From: a virus
Length of the DNA stretch: 23,387 nucleotides
IMG/VR virus record: IMGVR_UViG_3300025874_000101
Coordinates: 1 to 23,387 of that record
Direction: 5' to 3' (one strand)
In this document: piece by piece, positions 1 to 8,423 of the stretch
How the letters are laid out: each line of letters starts with the position of its first letter
Numbering within the stretch: the stretch's first letter is position 1
The notes under the pieces: model-generated
The model's input: only the letters and a program-made list of their open reading frames with translations
Database searches by the model: none
Told to the model about the DNA's origin: nothing
Position numbers and translations under genes: made by a program

Positions 1-1243
1 GTACTAATACTCCTTCGATTCCAGCATCAGCAACACCTCCACGAGTAGAAGCGTCGTTTAAGTATTTCCAGTCAGTTTTGTAGAAGTCATAAGAACCTCT
101 TCTGAAACCAGAGAAACCTAAGTTCAATGCCATTTCTTCAGAATTTTCGAATACACCAAAAGAACTACCACCTTGGTAACCAGCAGCAGGAGATCCTACG
201 TTAGATAACATATCATCAAAATCTAGAGAAGTTTCTCTATTTAAGAATAACATGTTTTCTTCGATAGCCCCTTGAGTATCTAAGTTTTTAAGAATTGAAT
301 CAAACTGAGCTAAACCAGTTGCTGCAGTAAAGTCTACTAATACATTTCCACGGCTTTTAACAGCAGCGAAAAGACCTTCAGTACCTTTAGCAGTTGTAGT
401 TGAACTTCCAGATTTTAATTCACCTTCTACCATAGACATTTCTAAGTAATCTTCAAAACGTAATCTTGTTTCAGATTCAGCTTTTAAGTACCATAAGAAA
501 CCTCCTTGACCAGACTCAGTAGCTACTTCAACCCATCCAATCTGAGCAGTGTCAGATCCGTTGATTGCGTACTTGTCTTTAATGATAATAGGAGAGTTAG
601 AGTATTGAGTGAAAGAAGGTGTTACAGAAACTCTGTTAGCATCTCCAGTTCCTTTTCCATACTCAGATCCATATACAAAAATCTTAAGTGTTGGTCCACC
701 AGTCACTAAATCTACTTCAGCAGCTCCTGCTCCAGTTCCATCTAAAGCTTCTTGCGAATAAGGCGCTACAGTTAATACACCTGCACCTAATGCGCTACCA
801 GGAGTAGCTCCAGAAGCAACAACGTAACAGTTTAATTCTGCTCCAGTTGCTGGATTCATAACTACGATTGTAGAACCAGGAGACACAACGTTTTCAACAA
901 GAGTTGCACCAGACCCACCAATATTCTGAATAGTTAAAGTAGATACTTTTGCTCCTACTATACCTGTATTAGTTGCTATTACATTATCATAAGAGATGTG
1001 TAATCTATTTTGTTCAGACCATACTACTTGGTCAGAAGTCATTGGCATTTCAGCTCCTACCATTCTTAAGAAACCACCTAAGGTTCTATTCCCATAACGC
1101 TCTACTTCAGCTTCATAGATTTCTGGTAAGTACTGTTGTGCGAAATCATTCGTCCCATCAGTAAAGTTTAAATAATTGCCTTCTAAGGCTTGTTTTTTTT
1201 GCGTTGGGATTAAACTCCCGAACGCTGGGCTTACATTTGCCAT
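1..1243 (-). CDS. major capsid protein, C-terminus cut by the window edge
   Basis: Open from an ATG at 1243 (start MANVSPAFGSLIPTQKK) through 414 codons to the left edge with no stop, so the C-terminus is missing. It is recognised as a tailed-phage major capsid protein by family resemblance. The N-terminal part has YLPEIYEAEVERYGNRTL, then a segment with QVVWSEQNRLHISYDN. A Gly/Ala/Thr-rich beta segment follows, then an IIIKDKYAINGSDTAQIGW block and an FLWYLKAESETRLRFEDYLE block, both of which I recognise from capsid proteins of marine phages. It forms the icosahedral shell and would be the most abundant virion protein. It is the last gene of the terL-portal-scaffold-capsid order, 16 bp after the scaffold stop, with an A-rich leader and no Shine-Dalgarno site. 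The HK97-type fold is assumed for tailed phages and not shown directly. Confidence 0.85.
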   Translation of the reverse strand, partial: MANVSPAFGSLIPTQKKQALEGNYLNFTDGTNDFAQQYLPEIYEAEVERYGNRTLGGFLRMVGAEMPMTSDQVVWSEQNRLHISYDNVIATNTGIVGAKVSTLTIQNIGGSGATLVENVVSPGSTIVVMNPATGAELNCYVVASGATPGSALGAGVLTVAPYSQEALDGTGAGAAEVDLVTGGPTLKIFVYGSEYGKGTGDANRVSVTPSFTQYSNSPIIIKDKYAINGSDTAQIGWVEVATESGQGGFLWYLKAESETRLRFEDYLEMSMVEGELKSGSSTTTAKGTEGLFAAVKSRGNVLVDFTAATGLAQFDSILKNLDTQGAIEENMLFLNRETSLDFDDMLSNVGSPAAGYQGGSSFGVFENSEEMALNLGFSGFRRGSYDFYKTDWKYLNDASTRGGVADAGIEGVLV

Positions 1244-1259
1244 AATTTTTTAATTTTTT

Positions 1260-2402
1260 TTAGTTAAATTTTTTTGTTTTAATTCTAAGTTTAGAAGAAT
1301 CATAACCGCTTATTGACTTAACTTTTATTCCGTTTACAAACTCACCTGATCCAGATTTTCTTGGTTCTGTGCTAGGATTTTTAGAGCTACTAACTATTTC
1401 TTTAGTAGCATCTGTTCTTCCTTGTTCATAAAAATGATTAATAATCTTGTCAGCATTTGAAGCGATGTAAATAGCTTTGTGATAACCTTTCGTATCTTTT
1501 ATATTACCGCTATCGTCAAGAAACTTTCCTACGAAATTGTTAATACTTGATTGGTTTTCTGCAACTTTATTAGGATCTTGTAAACCATATCTAAACTTCT
1601 TTTTACCTACATTGAAGTCAAAACCTTTGAATTCATTAGTAAAGTAATCATTTGTTTTTGATTTAAAGTCCGAATGCTGTTGCTCAGCTATCTTCTGATC
1701 TTCTTGATATCGGTTGAAAAACTCTGTTGCTTTTTGTTGTTCCTGAGTAACGCCGGGTCTCAACTTGATTTCGTCGTAATATTTACTCTTGGTATTTTCC
1801 AAAAAGCCTTTTGCTTTTGCAACTTCTTCTTTAAACGCAATTTTCTTTTTGCGTATATCTCTTTCCTCATCTAAGTCTTCGTCATAGTCGTAGTCTTCTA
1901 ATAGTAGGCTAACGTCATCTGATTCTAAATAAGGTTTTGTTTGTTTGTAATATTCTTTTAATAGTGTTTTATCATCAACACTTGAGTAGTCTGCGTTTAA
2001 TCTAACGTAGTCGCTAATTGTACCACCGGTTTCTTCCATAAAAGAAACTAGCTTTTCAATGTTTTCTGGTAATTTAGCACCTGTTTTTTCGTTGTTAGTT
2101 AAAGCGTTATCAAATTGTTCTTCTAAAACCTCTACTTCATCTTGAACAGGCTCTTCATCTACAATTTCTATAATACCATCTTCTTCCCCACTTTCCTGAG
2201 TATCGTTAACAACTACAACAGGTTCTTCAATAACGTCTTCTTTAACCTCTGGTATTACTACCTTAGCGGCTTCTTCAGCTACTGGTTCTTTTACTTCATC
2301 TATGTTAACCTTTATAGGTTCATTAGATTGATCGCCTAATTTTTTAGGACTTGTTTTTTTGGATTTAATTTTAAAATCCCCTTCTTGTTTTACTTCTGAC
2401 AT
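1260..2402 (-). CDS. acidic head scaffold-like protein
   Basis: A 380-residue protein between portal and capsid genes, the usual place for the internal scaffold (sometimes fused to or accompanied by a protease). Roughly residues 30-100 are extremely acidic and low in complexity, rich in Glu, Val and Asp (for example VVVVNDTQESGEEDGIIEI). The middle, about 150-240, is charged and probably helical or coiled-coil (DEDLDEERDIRKKKIAFKEE). The C-terminal part is basic (KSISGYDSSKLRIKTKKFN), as in scaffold proteins that contact the capsid protein through a basic tail. No serine protease triad could be recognised, so maturation protease activity is not claimed. The assignment rests mostly on composition and position. 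Confidence 0.65.
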   Translation of the reverse strand: MSEVKQEGDFKIKSKKTSPKKLGDQSNEPIKVNIDEVKEPVAEEAAKVVIPEVKEDVIEEPVVVVNDTQESGEEDGIIEIVDEEPVQDEVEVLEEQFDNALTNNEKTGAKLPENIEKLVSFMEETGGTISDYVRLNADYSSVDDKTLLKEYYKQTKPYLESDDVSLLLEDYDYDEDLDEERDIRKKKIAFKEEVAKAKGFLENTKSKYYDEIKLRPGVTQEQQKATEFFNRYQEDQKIAEQQHSDFKSKTNDYFTNEFKGFDFNVGKKKFRYGLQDPNKVAENQSSINNFVGKFLDDSGNIKDTKGYHKAIYIASNADKIINHFYEQGRTDATKEIVSSSKNPSTEPRKSGSGEFVNGIKVKSISGYDSSKLRIKTKKFN

Positions 2403-2434
2403 AATATAATATAATTAAATAATTGTTTGTAATC

Positions 2435-4843
2435 TTATCTAGATGTAAACTGCTCTAGTCCAAAACCATCTAGATTATCGTTTCCAGCAGACTCAAAATT
2501 AGTAGGTAATAAATCGTTTTGTCTTTGATTTATTAATTCAGATTGTTGAGTTCCTTGTATTTTTACTCTTTTATCTTTTCTATCTTCTATTTCACTTTCT
2601 TTCTGCTGTTGAACTTTTGCAGTTGCTTGAGCTAATTGCATTTGATAATTAAACTCTTCAGCCATTAACTCTCTTTTTATTTGAGCCTCAGTTTGCATTC
2701 TTTGTATTTCAAACTGTGATTTAGCTTGCTCTATACTAACTTTTTCTTGAGTGAGCGCTTGTTGTTTCTGTACTTCAGCCATTGCAGCTTTTTCAGCTGA
2801 TTCAGCGTTTGCTTGCGCTTGTGCTTGGATATTAGCTTGCTGCTGCTCTTGTTCTCTTTTTATTTTTTGACTTTGCCTCATTTTCAAGAACTGATTAGCT
2901 AGTTTTATATTTTTAATATTCCTAATATCAATAGCGTCTGATAAAGCAATTGCTTGTGTTTGTAAAGCTACTTGTATGTTTTGTTCTAATAAAGCTTTTT
3001 CTTCATCTTCAGGTTCTAACTCTAAATAAATACCAAAATCATGTAGCTGCAGGTTAATCAACTCCTCAAGAGTTTTAGTATTAAATGTACTTATAGCATT
3101 TGTTAAAGCATTTTCTGTTAAAGGATTTTCAATTACATCAGCTACCTTTAGACTTATATTTTCACAAGTTCTAACAGTTAAATATAACAACGAATCTAAT
3201 ACATGCTTAGTTGCGATATTAGAAGCATTAGCCGCCATTTTTTGCAAACCTAATAAAGAGTCTTTATTTGGAGCGCTACCGTCTCTTGCTTCATTTAATC
3301 CGGTTACATCTCTTATCATTTGTAGATAATATTGATATGTACCAATTAAACTTTGTATTTTTCCTTGACCACTTGAAGATGACAGTTCTTGTACAGGCAC
3401 TTTACCTCTATTTAATTCGCCGTCTTGAGTCAATGATCTACCTACAACAGAACCTGTCTGGAAGTACATGTTCAACGCCTCGGCTGGATTGTATGTTGTC
3501 CCGTTACCTAAATCAACTTCAGCTAAACCATCCATATCTAAGAATACACCATCTGGCACTATTCTAGACATTACTTGTTGTAATTTAAGGTGTGTTATTT
3601 GAATCATATCAGCAAAGCTAGTAATTTTACTAACTATAGACTCTATGCGTCCTTTGTACATCCTAGGTGCAGATATACAGTAATTCATCATTACCTTTGT
3701 AGTATCAGCTGTTGGTCTAGTCATATTCTCAGCCAACTTCCACTCTAGCATTATATTTGTACCTAACACTTTAGCTCCAGTATATAAAACTTCTATTGTT
3801 CTAGATATTCTTTCAAAGTTATCATTAGCTGGAGGATTAAACGTGTCAGGCTTTTCTAATGTTTTCTCTAATCCTTGATCTGTTTTCTTTATTTTAAATA
3901 CTTGGTCTGAATACGTTTTGTACTCAAAGTACAATACTTGTATTGTATTTTCATCATAATTACCCCAGTTAGTTACATACTGCGAATTGCCAGGCATATC
4001 TTGTATTTTTTCTAATTCAGCTGGTGATAAATTTGGAAACTGTTTTTTAAGCTCTGCTAAAGAAATTGATTTAACTTCACCTACATAATATATATCTTCA
4101 AAGTTTGGATCCTCTGTATATGAATAAATCATATTAGCAGGGTCAACATAGTCAGTAACTATACCTTCAGATTTGTTAAACGAAGTTTTAACAGCTCCAA
4201 TACCTATAGTGGTTAAATCGTGAGCTAATCTTTTCTTTGTTTCATTGTACTTATTAAACGAGAGGACATTATTTATAACTTCTTCTTCTGCAATCTCCAC
4301 GTTTTGTTTATACGTCATTTGCATATGTATATCTAACTCTTCCTTACTTTGAGGTAGAGCTTGTAAGTCGCCTGTCATTGAAAAGTCCATACCTAGGTTT
4401 TGCTGTATATTTTGCAAAGCTTCTTTAGTATTCATATCTCTTTCAACAGCCGCAGCATAATCAGTTCTGCTTTTTACAGAAAATGGATCTTGAGCAAAAG
4501 CACTTATTTCATAAGTCTTATTAGACATTCCATTTACAACAATATCAACAAACTTTGATATAACTGGTATTGGTTTCCAGTCTAAATTAAGATAAGACAA
4601 ATCACCGTTTATGGATAATTCATCTTTATACTTCTGTATTGATTGCTCACCTCTAGCGTATAAACGTAGTGAGTGAAAGCTATTCCAATTGTTCAAATAT
4701 CTATTACCATTACCTCTTCCTTGATTGAACCATTCTTGTTCAATAGCTCTAGAGACTTGTAAGCCGTAATCGTAACTAGCTTTTACTTCGTCACTAACAA
4801 CCTGGTTAGGGAAAGAACTATCGGTATTTGTTTGTATTTTCAT
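2435..4843 (-). CDS. portal protein
   Basis: An 802-residue protein whose ATG immediately follows the terL stop, the standard place of a portal. The portal forms a dodecameric ring at one capsid vertex, docks the terminase and later the tail. The N-terminal two thirds have portal-like features: a basic/aromatic start with WNSFHSLRLYARGEQSIQKY, then a mixed alpha/beta body with MTRPTADTTKVMMNYCISAP and GLNEARDGSAPNKDSLLGLQK, a pattern seen in many portals just before the crown. From about residue 660 to 760 there is a long Gln/Ala/Glu-rich coiled coil (KIKREQEQQQANIQAQAQAN and onward), longer than in typical 500-600 residue portals. This may form an extended helical barrel or crown. Large portals with Q-rich ends occur in several phages of Bacteroidota, but I do not assign a family. 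Confidence 0.8.
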   Translation of the reverse strand: MKIQTNTDSSFPNQVVSDEVKASYDYGLQVSRAIEQEWFNQGRGNGNRYLNNWNSFHSLRLYARGEQSIQKYKDELSINGDLSYLNLDWKPIPVISKFVDIVVNGMSNKTYEISAFAQDPFSVKSRTDYAAAVERDMNTKEALQNIQQNLGMDFSMTGDLQALPQSKEELDIHMQMTYKQNVEIAEEEVINNVLSFNKYNETKKRLAHDLTTIGIGAVKTSFNKSEGIVTDYVDPANMIYSYTEDPNFEDIYYVGEVKSISLAELKKQFPNLSPAELEKIQDMPGNSQYVTNWGNYDENTIQVLYFEYKTYSDQVFKIKKTDQGLEKTLEKPDTFNPPANDNFERISRTIEVLYTGAKVLGTNIMLEWKLAENMTRPTADTTKVMMNYCISAPRMYKGRIESIVSKITSFADMIQITHLKLQQVMSRIVPDGVFLDMDGLAEVDLGNGTTYNPAEALNMYFQTGSVVGRSLTQDGELNRGKVPVQELSSSSGQGKIQSLIGTYQYYLQMIRDVTGLNEARDGSAPNKDSLLGLQKMAANASNIATKHVLDSLLYLTVRTCENISLKVADVIENPLTENALTNAISTFNTKTLEELINLQLHDFGIYLELEPEDEEKALLEQNIQVALQTQAIALSDAIDIRNIKNIKLANQFLKMRQSQKIKREQEQQQANIQAQAQANAESAEKAAMAEVQKQQALTQEKVSIEQAKSQFEIQRMQTEAQIKRELMAEEFNYQMQLAQATAKVQQQKESEIEDRKDKRVKIQGTQQSELINQRQNDLLPTNFESAGNDNLDGFGLEQFTSR

Positions 4844-7054
4844 TTATCTTAATATTTTAGACGTAGAACCTCTATTGTCATATCTTTTAATTCCTAAATC
4901 GTAAACCTTTTTTTGCACTGGACTAACCGGTGAATATAGGTTTTTGTTACAAGCCATTATTGCTAAACCAGAACTTATAGAAGCATCGTGCTTTGTTCTA
5001 TTGTTTATATTGAATTTACCCCAGTCCTCTAATGTTCTTTGGAAGTACATATCACCATACCCAGCTTCATTTCGTCCAACACAAGTTTCTATATATGATT
5101 CTATAGCTGCAGCGTGCGCTTGCTTTATATCTTCACTAGAGTTTGGTATACCACCTATTTCTCTTTCAGTTACAGATAATTTGTTTAATCTTTTATCAGG
5201 CCTATTCATTGAAAAGCCTCTATAGCCCCTTCTTTTAAAATGATACAGTAATCTAGGTTTATTGTTTTCCGCAAGTATTGGCATACCGTAAAATACGCAA
5301 GCCATCAAAACATCTTCAAAAAATATTTCAGCAGTTTGCGGTCTAGCTATATACTCTAAAAAGAATCTGTTAGGTGGAACATCTTCCATACTAAACTTAG
5401 TTAAACCGTGCAAAGCTCCGTTAGAACCTCTTTTATCAACTGTACCTGATATATCATAACTGTCACAACCAAAAGCGCCACAGTGTTCGTTACCTGGGTA
5501 CTTTGTATTACCTTTTATTATAACTCTGTTTTGCATCTGTACAGGTGGTACCCAACTAACGTTGAACCTACCGTTTTTGTTTGGTACAAATATTACCTTA
5601 GTATCTTTTATACCGTTTTCCCACATAAAACTTCCAGTGGTTATTATCGATGTATTTCTAAGGTCTTCGTTATAATCTATTTGTTCATATATCTTCGTTA
5701 AATTAAACAAAGATTGTTTTGCTTCATCTCTAAAAGCGTGTTGCTCTGTTCTTGGAAATTGGCGATAGTATTCATTTAAACCATCTTGATCTCCTTTTAA
5801 TCCTTCAACTTCATTTGTCCAGTATTCAATTACCCCTTGCCTTATAGGTGATCCGTCAGGACCTTCAGCTGGTTTTTTTGGCGTTTCAAATACAGGAAAT
5901 CCAAAAGAATCAATGTAGCCTTCGTAGTTCCATTCCATAGGAATGAACAAGCTATAGAGTCCCGAACGAGTCTGTCCATTTGCATTTCTTTTTGTTGCGT
6001 CGGAGTCATAGTATAGTTTTTTAAAGTTTTCGCCACCCTTATCTAAAGCATTTGATGTACTACCCATCATACACTTACCTATAATTTTTGAACCTAATCT
6101 CAAACAAGTTTTTGTAACTCTCCAGTTATTTAATATATTTGTAGGTCTTTCCCATTTACCACTTTCATCGTGGACTAATAGTTTTAATTTTTCACCGTCG
6201 TATGAGTTGTCCCCGGTGTTCTTCCAGTCGATCGTTGTATCGAGACCGGTGATTTCCTGTAGCTTTTCATTGGTGTCAAGCTTTTTTCTGGTAAATTTGG
6301 ACGCTGGTACCCTGTACGCGAGTTCTGTCTTCGGCCTGTCCATACCGTCCTGGATGGGTTTGAAGAAGAAGGGATAATTAACCGAGATGGGTACCACTTT
6401 ATCAGTAAACATCTTTTTTGCATCTGGACCAGACTTTGATAAAATTCCGAATCTAGAGTCTGTGGATATTGTAGCTTGATTAACCGTTTCGCCTGAGGCC
6501 ATGAAAGAAAACCCTGACCGTCTGTTCTTAAGATAGCACATTCCGTAACAACGTACATCTGATTTACAAGCTTCCCAGAATATAAAGAATAATCTGTTTG
6601 ACTCCCTAAAGTCTGCTGCCCCAACATCAATCTTGGACCACTGCAGGTACATGTAGTGAGTGCCAGTAATATAAGAAGGCTTGTCTTTGTTAAAAAACCA
6701 AAAACCTTCTTCACGCCTTTTAAATTCTGTATCAATATAGTCATACCATTTCTCTTTAAATTGTGAAGGGTATTCGTCCCAATCAAACACCGATTTTATT
6801 TTTGAAAGCTCTTTTGGGTATTCCATGTGTTTCCACTTGTCTCCTTCAAACTTAATAACATCATTTTCTTTTGGTAATGCTATTTTTACTCCTTGTATTT
6901 CGTAAATCTCACCTATCTGTCCGGTCTTACTGATTACAACTACGTCATGCTCTTCGTTATAACCGTACTCCCATTTCTTATATCTGTTTAACCTTTTTAA
7001 TATCTTAGGTTTAATATAGTCTTTTAATATTGCTACTAAGGTTTGTTCGTACAT
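4844..7054 (-). CDS. terL: terminase large subunit (packaging ATPase and nuclease)
   Basis: A 736-residue motor protein that drives DNA into the prohead and cuts concatemers. A strong Walker B with catalytic Glu is at about residue 297 (LKLLVHDES), followed by a coupling motif near 340 (CMMGSTSNALDKGG). A nuclease-domain acidic block lies near 530 (GAFGCDSYDISGT), and the QFPRTEQHAFRDE linker region near 440 is characteristic of large terminases. The Walker A position is unusual: near residue 178 it reads LKNRRSGFSFMASGE, lacking a clean GxxxxGKS/T, as in other divergent viral terminases. Its ATG overlaps the preceding stop (TAATG) and its stop abuts the portal ATG, so the genes are translationally coupled. 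The segment encoding about residues 130-290 is much richer in G+C than the rest of the gene (see findings). Confidence 0.88.
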   Translation of the reverse strand: MYEQTLVAILKDYIKPKILKRLNRYKKWEYGYNEEHDVVVISKTGQIGEIYEIQGVKIALPKENDVIKFEGDKWKHMEYPKELSKIKSVFDWDEYPSQFKEKWYDYIDTEFKRREEGFWFFNKDKPSYITGTHYMYLQWSKIDVGAADFRESNRLFFIFWEACKSDVRCYGMCYLKNRRSGFSFMASGETVNQATISTDSRFGILSKSGPDAKKMFTDKVVPISVNYPFFFKPIQDGMDRPKTELAYRVPASKFTRKKLDTNEKLQEITGLDTTIDWKNTGDNSYDGEKLKLLVHDESGKWERPTNILNNWRVTKTCLRLGSKIIGKCMMGSTSNALDKGGENFKKLYYDSDATKRNANGQTRSGLYSLFIPMEWNYEGYIDSFGFPVFETPKKPAEGPDGSPIRQGVIEYWTNEVEGLKGDQDGLNEYYRQFPRTEQHAFRDEAKQSLFNLTKIYEQIDYNEDLRNTSIITTGSFMWENGIKDTKVIFVPNKNGRFNVSWVPPVQMQNRVIIKGNTKYPGNEHCGAFGCDSYDISGTVDKRGSNGALHGLTKFSMEDVPPNRFFLEYIARPQTAEIFFEDVLMACVFYGMPILAENNKPRLLYHFKRRGYRGFSMNRPDKRLNKLSVTEREIGGIPNSSEDIKQAHAAAIESYIETCVGRNEAGYGDMYFQRTLEDWGKFNINNRTKHDASISSGLAIMACNKNLYSPVSPVQKKVYDLGIKRYDNRGSTSKILR

Positions 7055-7329
7055 TATCTAGATCTTCCTTCTGCAAAACCCCTAAAAGCTTTTTCTTCTT
7101 TAGCTTCTTTTGGGTTTTCATTTAACATAGCGTCTTCCTCTTCTATTCTAGCAAGTATTTCAAAAGCATCGAATATAGCTAATTTTTTAGTTGCGGCAGC
7201 ATTTTTAAGTCTGTCAGCTGATAAATCATCTTCTGAGTCAACGATCTTTTCTTCTGCCACTTTAATTAACTCCTTAACTGCTTTTTGCCCAGCTAGGATT
7301 ATATTCTTCTTGGTTTCCTTTGTGTTCAT
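7054..7329 (-). CDS. small helical protein before terL, possible small terminase subunit
   Basis: A 91-residue, charged, mostly helical protein (KKNIILAGQKAVKELIKVAE, then SADRLKNAAATKKLAIFDAF). It sits directly upstream of terL and overlaps it by one base. Small terminase subunits, which recognise packaging sites, often occupy this place, and the size is at the low end for that role. No clear helix-turn-helix can be pointed to, so the function is a positional guess. The first 56 bases overlap the end of the tandem GroES-like gene in another frame. No later Met exists before residue 68, so this start is the best available. Confidence 0.6.
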   Translation of the reverse strand: MNTKETKKNIILAGQKAVKELIKVAEEKIVDSEDDLSADRLKNAAATKKLAIFDAFEILARIEEEDAMLNENPKEAKEEKAFRGFAEGRSR

Positions 7330-7879
7330 ACTTAATTACAATATCATTAGATTTCATACAATAAACTCTTTGATCGTCTATTATAAAATCCCATTCACTA
7401 CCGGGCGTAAACCCTACTGTGTCTCCTGGATTGATATTAAGCGCTTTTAAAGAACTATTACCTATTTTTAATATACCAATAAGGTCTTGCTCTTTTTGTG
7501 ATCTTAAAGTGTCTTTGTTTTTTAAAGGTATTACAAAGCATCTGTCTCCAAATGATTTCCAATCCTCTGTATTTTTATACAAATATATTTGATCTGCCGA
7601 ACAAAAGTGTAAGTCATCTTTAAAATGAGATCTACTTCTTTTCTTATTACCTCGGATATCATAAAAAACTCTAAATACATTATGATGTATTATTATGATA
7701 TCGCCTTTTTTTATACTTGTTTTAAAAGCTTTTGGTGTTTCAACCACTATAGCTAAATTGTTTACAGACTTAAAGTCTTCAATTTTAGTGTTTAGTATTA
7801 ATGTAACGTCGCCTAGCTTTACCTTGTTATCGTATCTATCGCCAATAGGTTTGACGATAAAATCGTATAGACTTCTCAT
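7274..7879 (-). CDS. tandem GroES-like protein (two GroES-type folds), candidate co-chaperonin
   Basis: A 201-residue protein whose two halves each follow the GroES plan. Half one has FIVKPIGDRY, a strand-loop with VTLILNT where the GroES mobile loop lies, NLAIVVETP, then IKKGDIIIIHHNVF, and ends in ADQIYLYK. Half two has CFVIPL, LIGILKIGN, INPGDTVGFTPGS, then RVYCMKSNDIVIKYE. Escherichia coli GroES has the same order: RVIVKR, GGIVL, GEVLAVG, VKVGDIVIFND, then VLIMSESDILAIVE. The correspondence of VxxGDxVxF with a closing SDI strand in both halves is the main evidence. GroES caps the GroEL chamber; T4 gp31 does the same job for its capsid protein. Whether this protein binds GroEL is inference. 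It is double the length of normal GroES and sits beside the packaging and capsid genes, away from the groEL-groES pair. It might instead be a virion protein that reuses the fold. Confidence 0.55.
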   Translation of the reverse strand: MRSLYDFIVKPIGDRYDNKVKLGDVTLILNTKIEDFKSVNNLAIVVETPKAFKTSIKKGDIIIIHHNVFRVFYDIRGNKKRSRSHFKDDLHFCSADQIYLYKNTEDWKSFGDRCFVIPLKNKDTLRSQKEQDLIGILKIGNSSLKALNINPGDTVGFTPGSEWDFIIDDQRVYCMKSNDIVIKYEHKGNQEEYNPSWAKSS

Positions 7880-8107
7880 TTAATATTCTAAATCATACTC
7901 AACGGATATTGCCATGTTAGAATTAAACTTCTTCCATGGCATCACCTCATTTCCTTTCTTTATGTAAATACTGTAAGAATTAGATTGTGCATCGTGTAAT
8001 ATGCAATCTATAGTATGTCCACCATAAACGTTTTGACCTACTGAATAGTGCATAGCGTCATTCTTATAGTCAGAACCTATACTTATTTTTCTTACAACAG
8101 AACTCAT
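7880..8107 (-). CDS. small protein of unknown function
   Basis: A 75-residue protein that I do not recognise functionally. It is predicted mostly beta, with short strands and many polar residues (RKISIGSDYKNDAMHYSVGQ, then SYSIYIKKGNEVMPWKKFNS). There is no signal peptide or membrane segment. Its ATG overlaps the stop of the coiled-coil gene by one base (TAATG), and its own stop abuts the start of the tandem GroES-like gene, so all three are probably made from one transcript with coupled translation. Position between holin and packaging genes suggests a head or DNA-end accessory role at most. Confidence 0.6.
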   Translation of the reverse strand: MSSVVRKISIGSDYKNDAMHYSVGQNVYGGHTIDCILHDAQSNSYSIYIKKGNEVMPWKKFNSNMAISVEYDLEY

Positions 8108-8364
8108 TATTCCGCTATCTCAAGAGTTTTTGTTTTTTCTTGCTTAGCTTTCTCATAAGTACCATCAGCTAAGTTTACAGTAATGTCACCATACTCTTCT
8201 CTGATTTCAGTCTTAATACCATCTAATTCTTTTGCCGCTTCAAAATGCGCTGCTAGGTATTCTGCTTTTTTTGCCTCTAAAAATCCTACTTCTGTAAGTA
8301 TAGAGTTAATTTTTCCTGTTGCGTCTTTAATAGACTTTAATTGTTCATCTGTTAATTTTCCCAT
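8107..8364 (-). CDS. small coiled-coil protein
   Basis: An 85-residue protein, largely one or two amphipathic helices (EQLKSIKDATGKINSILTEV, then FLEAKKAEYLAAHFEAAKEL), ending in a short beta-like tail with EEYGDITVNLADGTYE. Similar helical proteins with a terminal YGD/NxxDG segment are common in marine phages, and no function is established to my knowledge. It starts a sub-block: the 55 bp before it carry an A/T leader with ATTTA-type pentamers and a 16-bp element that also occurs before groEL. It may therefore have its own promoter or enhanced translation. Oligomerisation is likely but inferred. Confidence 0.65.
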   Translation of the reverse strand: MGKLTDEQLKSIKDATGKINSILTEVGFLEAKKAEYLAAHFEAAKELDGIKTEIREEYGDITVNLADGTYEKAKQEKTKTLEIAE

Positions 8365-8395
8365 TTTATTTAATTTAATTGGTTATTGTTATTAT

Positions 8396-8423
8396 TATTA
8401 TTACTCGTTTTTAATATTTTTAC
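8396..8423 (-). promoter_or_regulatory. shared leader motif, copy 1 (upstream of the coiled-coil gene)
   Basis: The 16 bp TATTATTACTCGTTTT (plus-strand reading, 8396-8411) followed after 4 bp by ATTTTTAC is repeated before groEL at 16398-16413 and 16419-16426 with a 5-bp gap. On the coding strand this reads GTAAAAAT, a short spacer, then AAAACGAGTAATAATA. In both places an ATTTA-type pentamer leader lies between motif and ATG. It could be a phage-specific promoter or an RNA leader element. It does not match the Bacteroidota TTG/TAnnTTTG consensus well. Confidence 0.4.

Noticed and set aside
1260-2402. Head maturation protease
   Set aside because: No Ser-His catalytic layout or known prohead-protease block could be seen. 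Acidic composition and position support a scaffold only.
6184-6786. A 200-codon open frame on the minus strand inside terL
   Set aside because: It lies in another frame of a well-supported terminase and coincides with the G+C hump, which lowers stop frequency. The protein has no recognisable domain.
1-7054. Assignment to the crAss-like phages
   Set aside because: The large portal with a Q-rich end and the likely Bacteroidota host fit loosely, but no crAss-specific protein could be identified, and the capsid resembles other marine phages.
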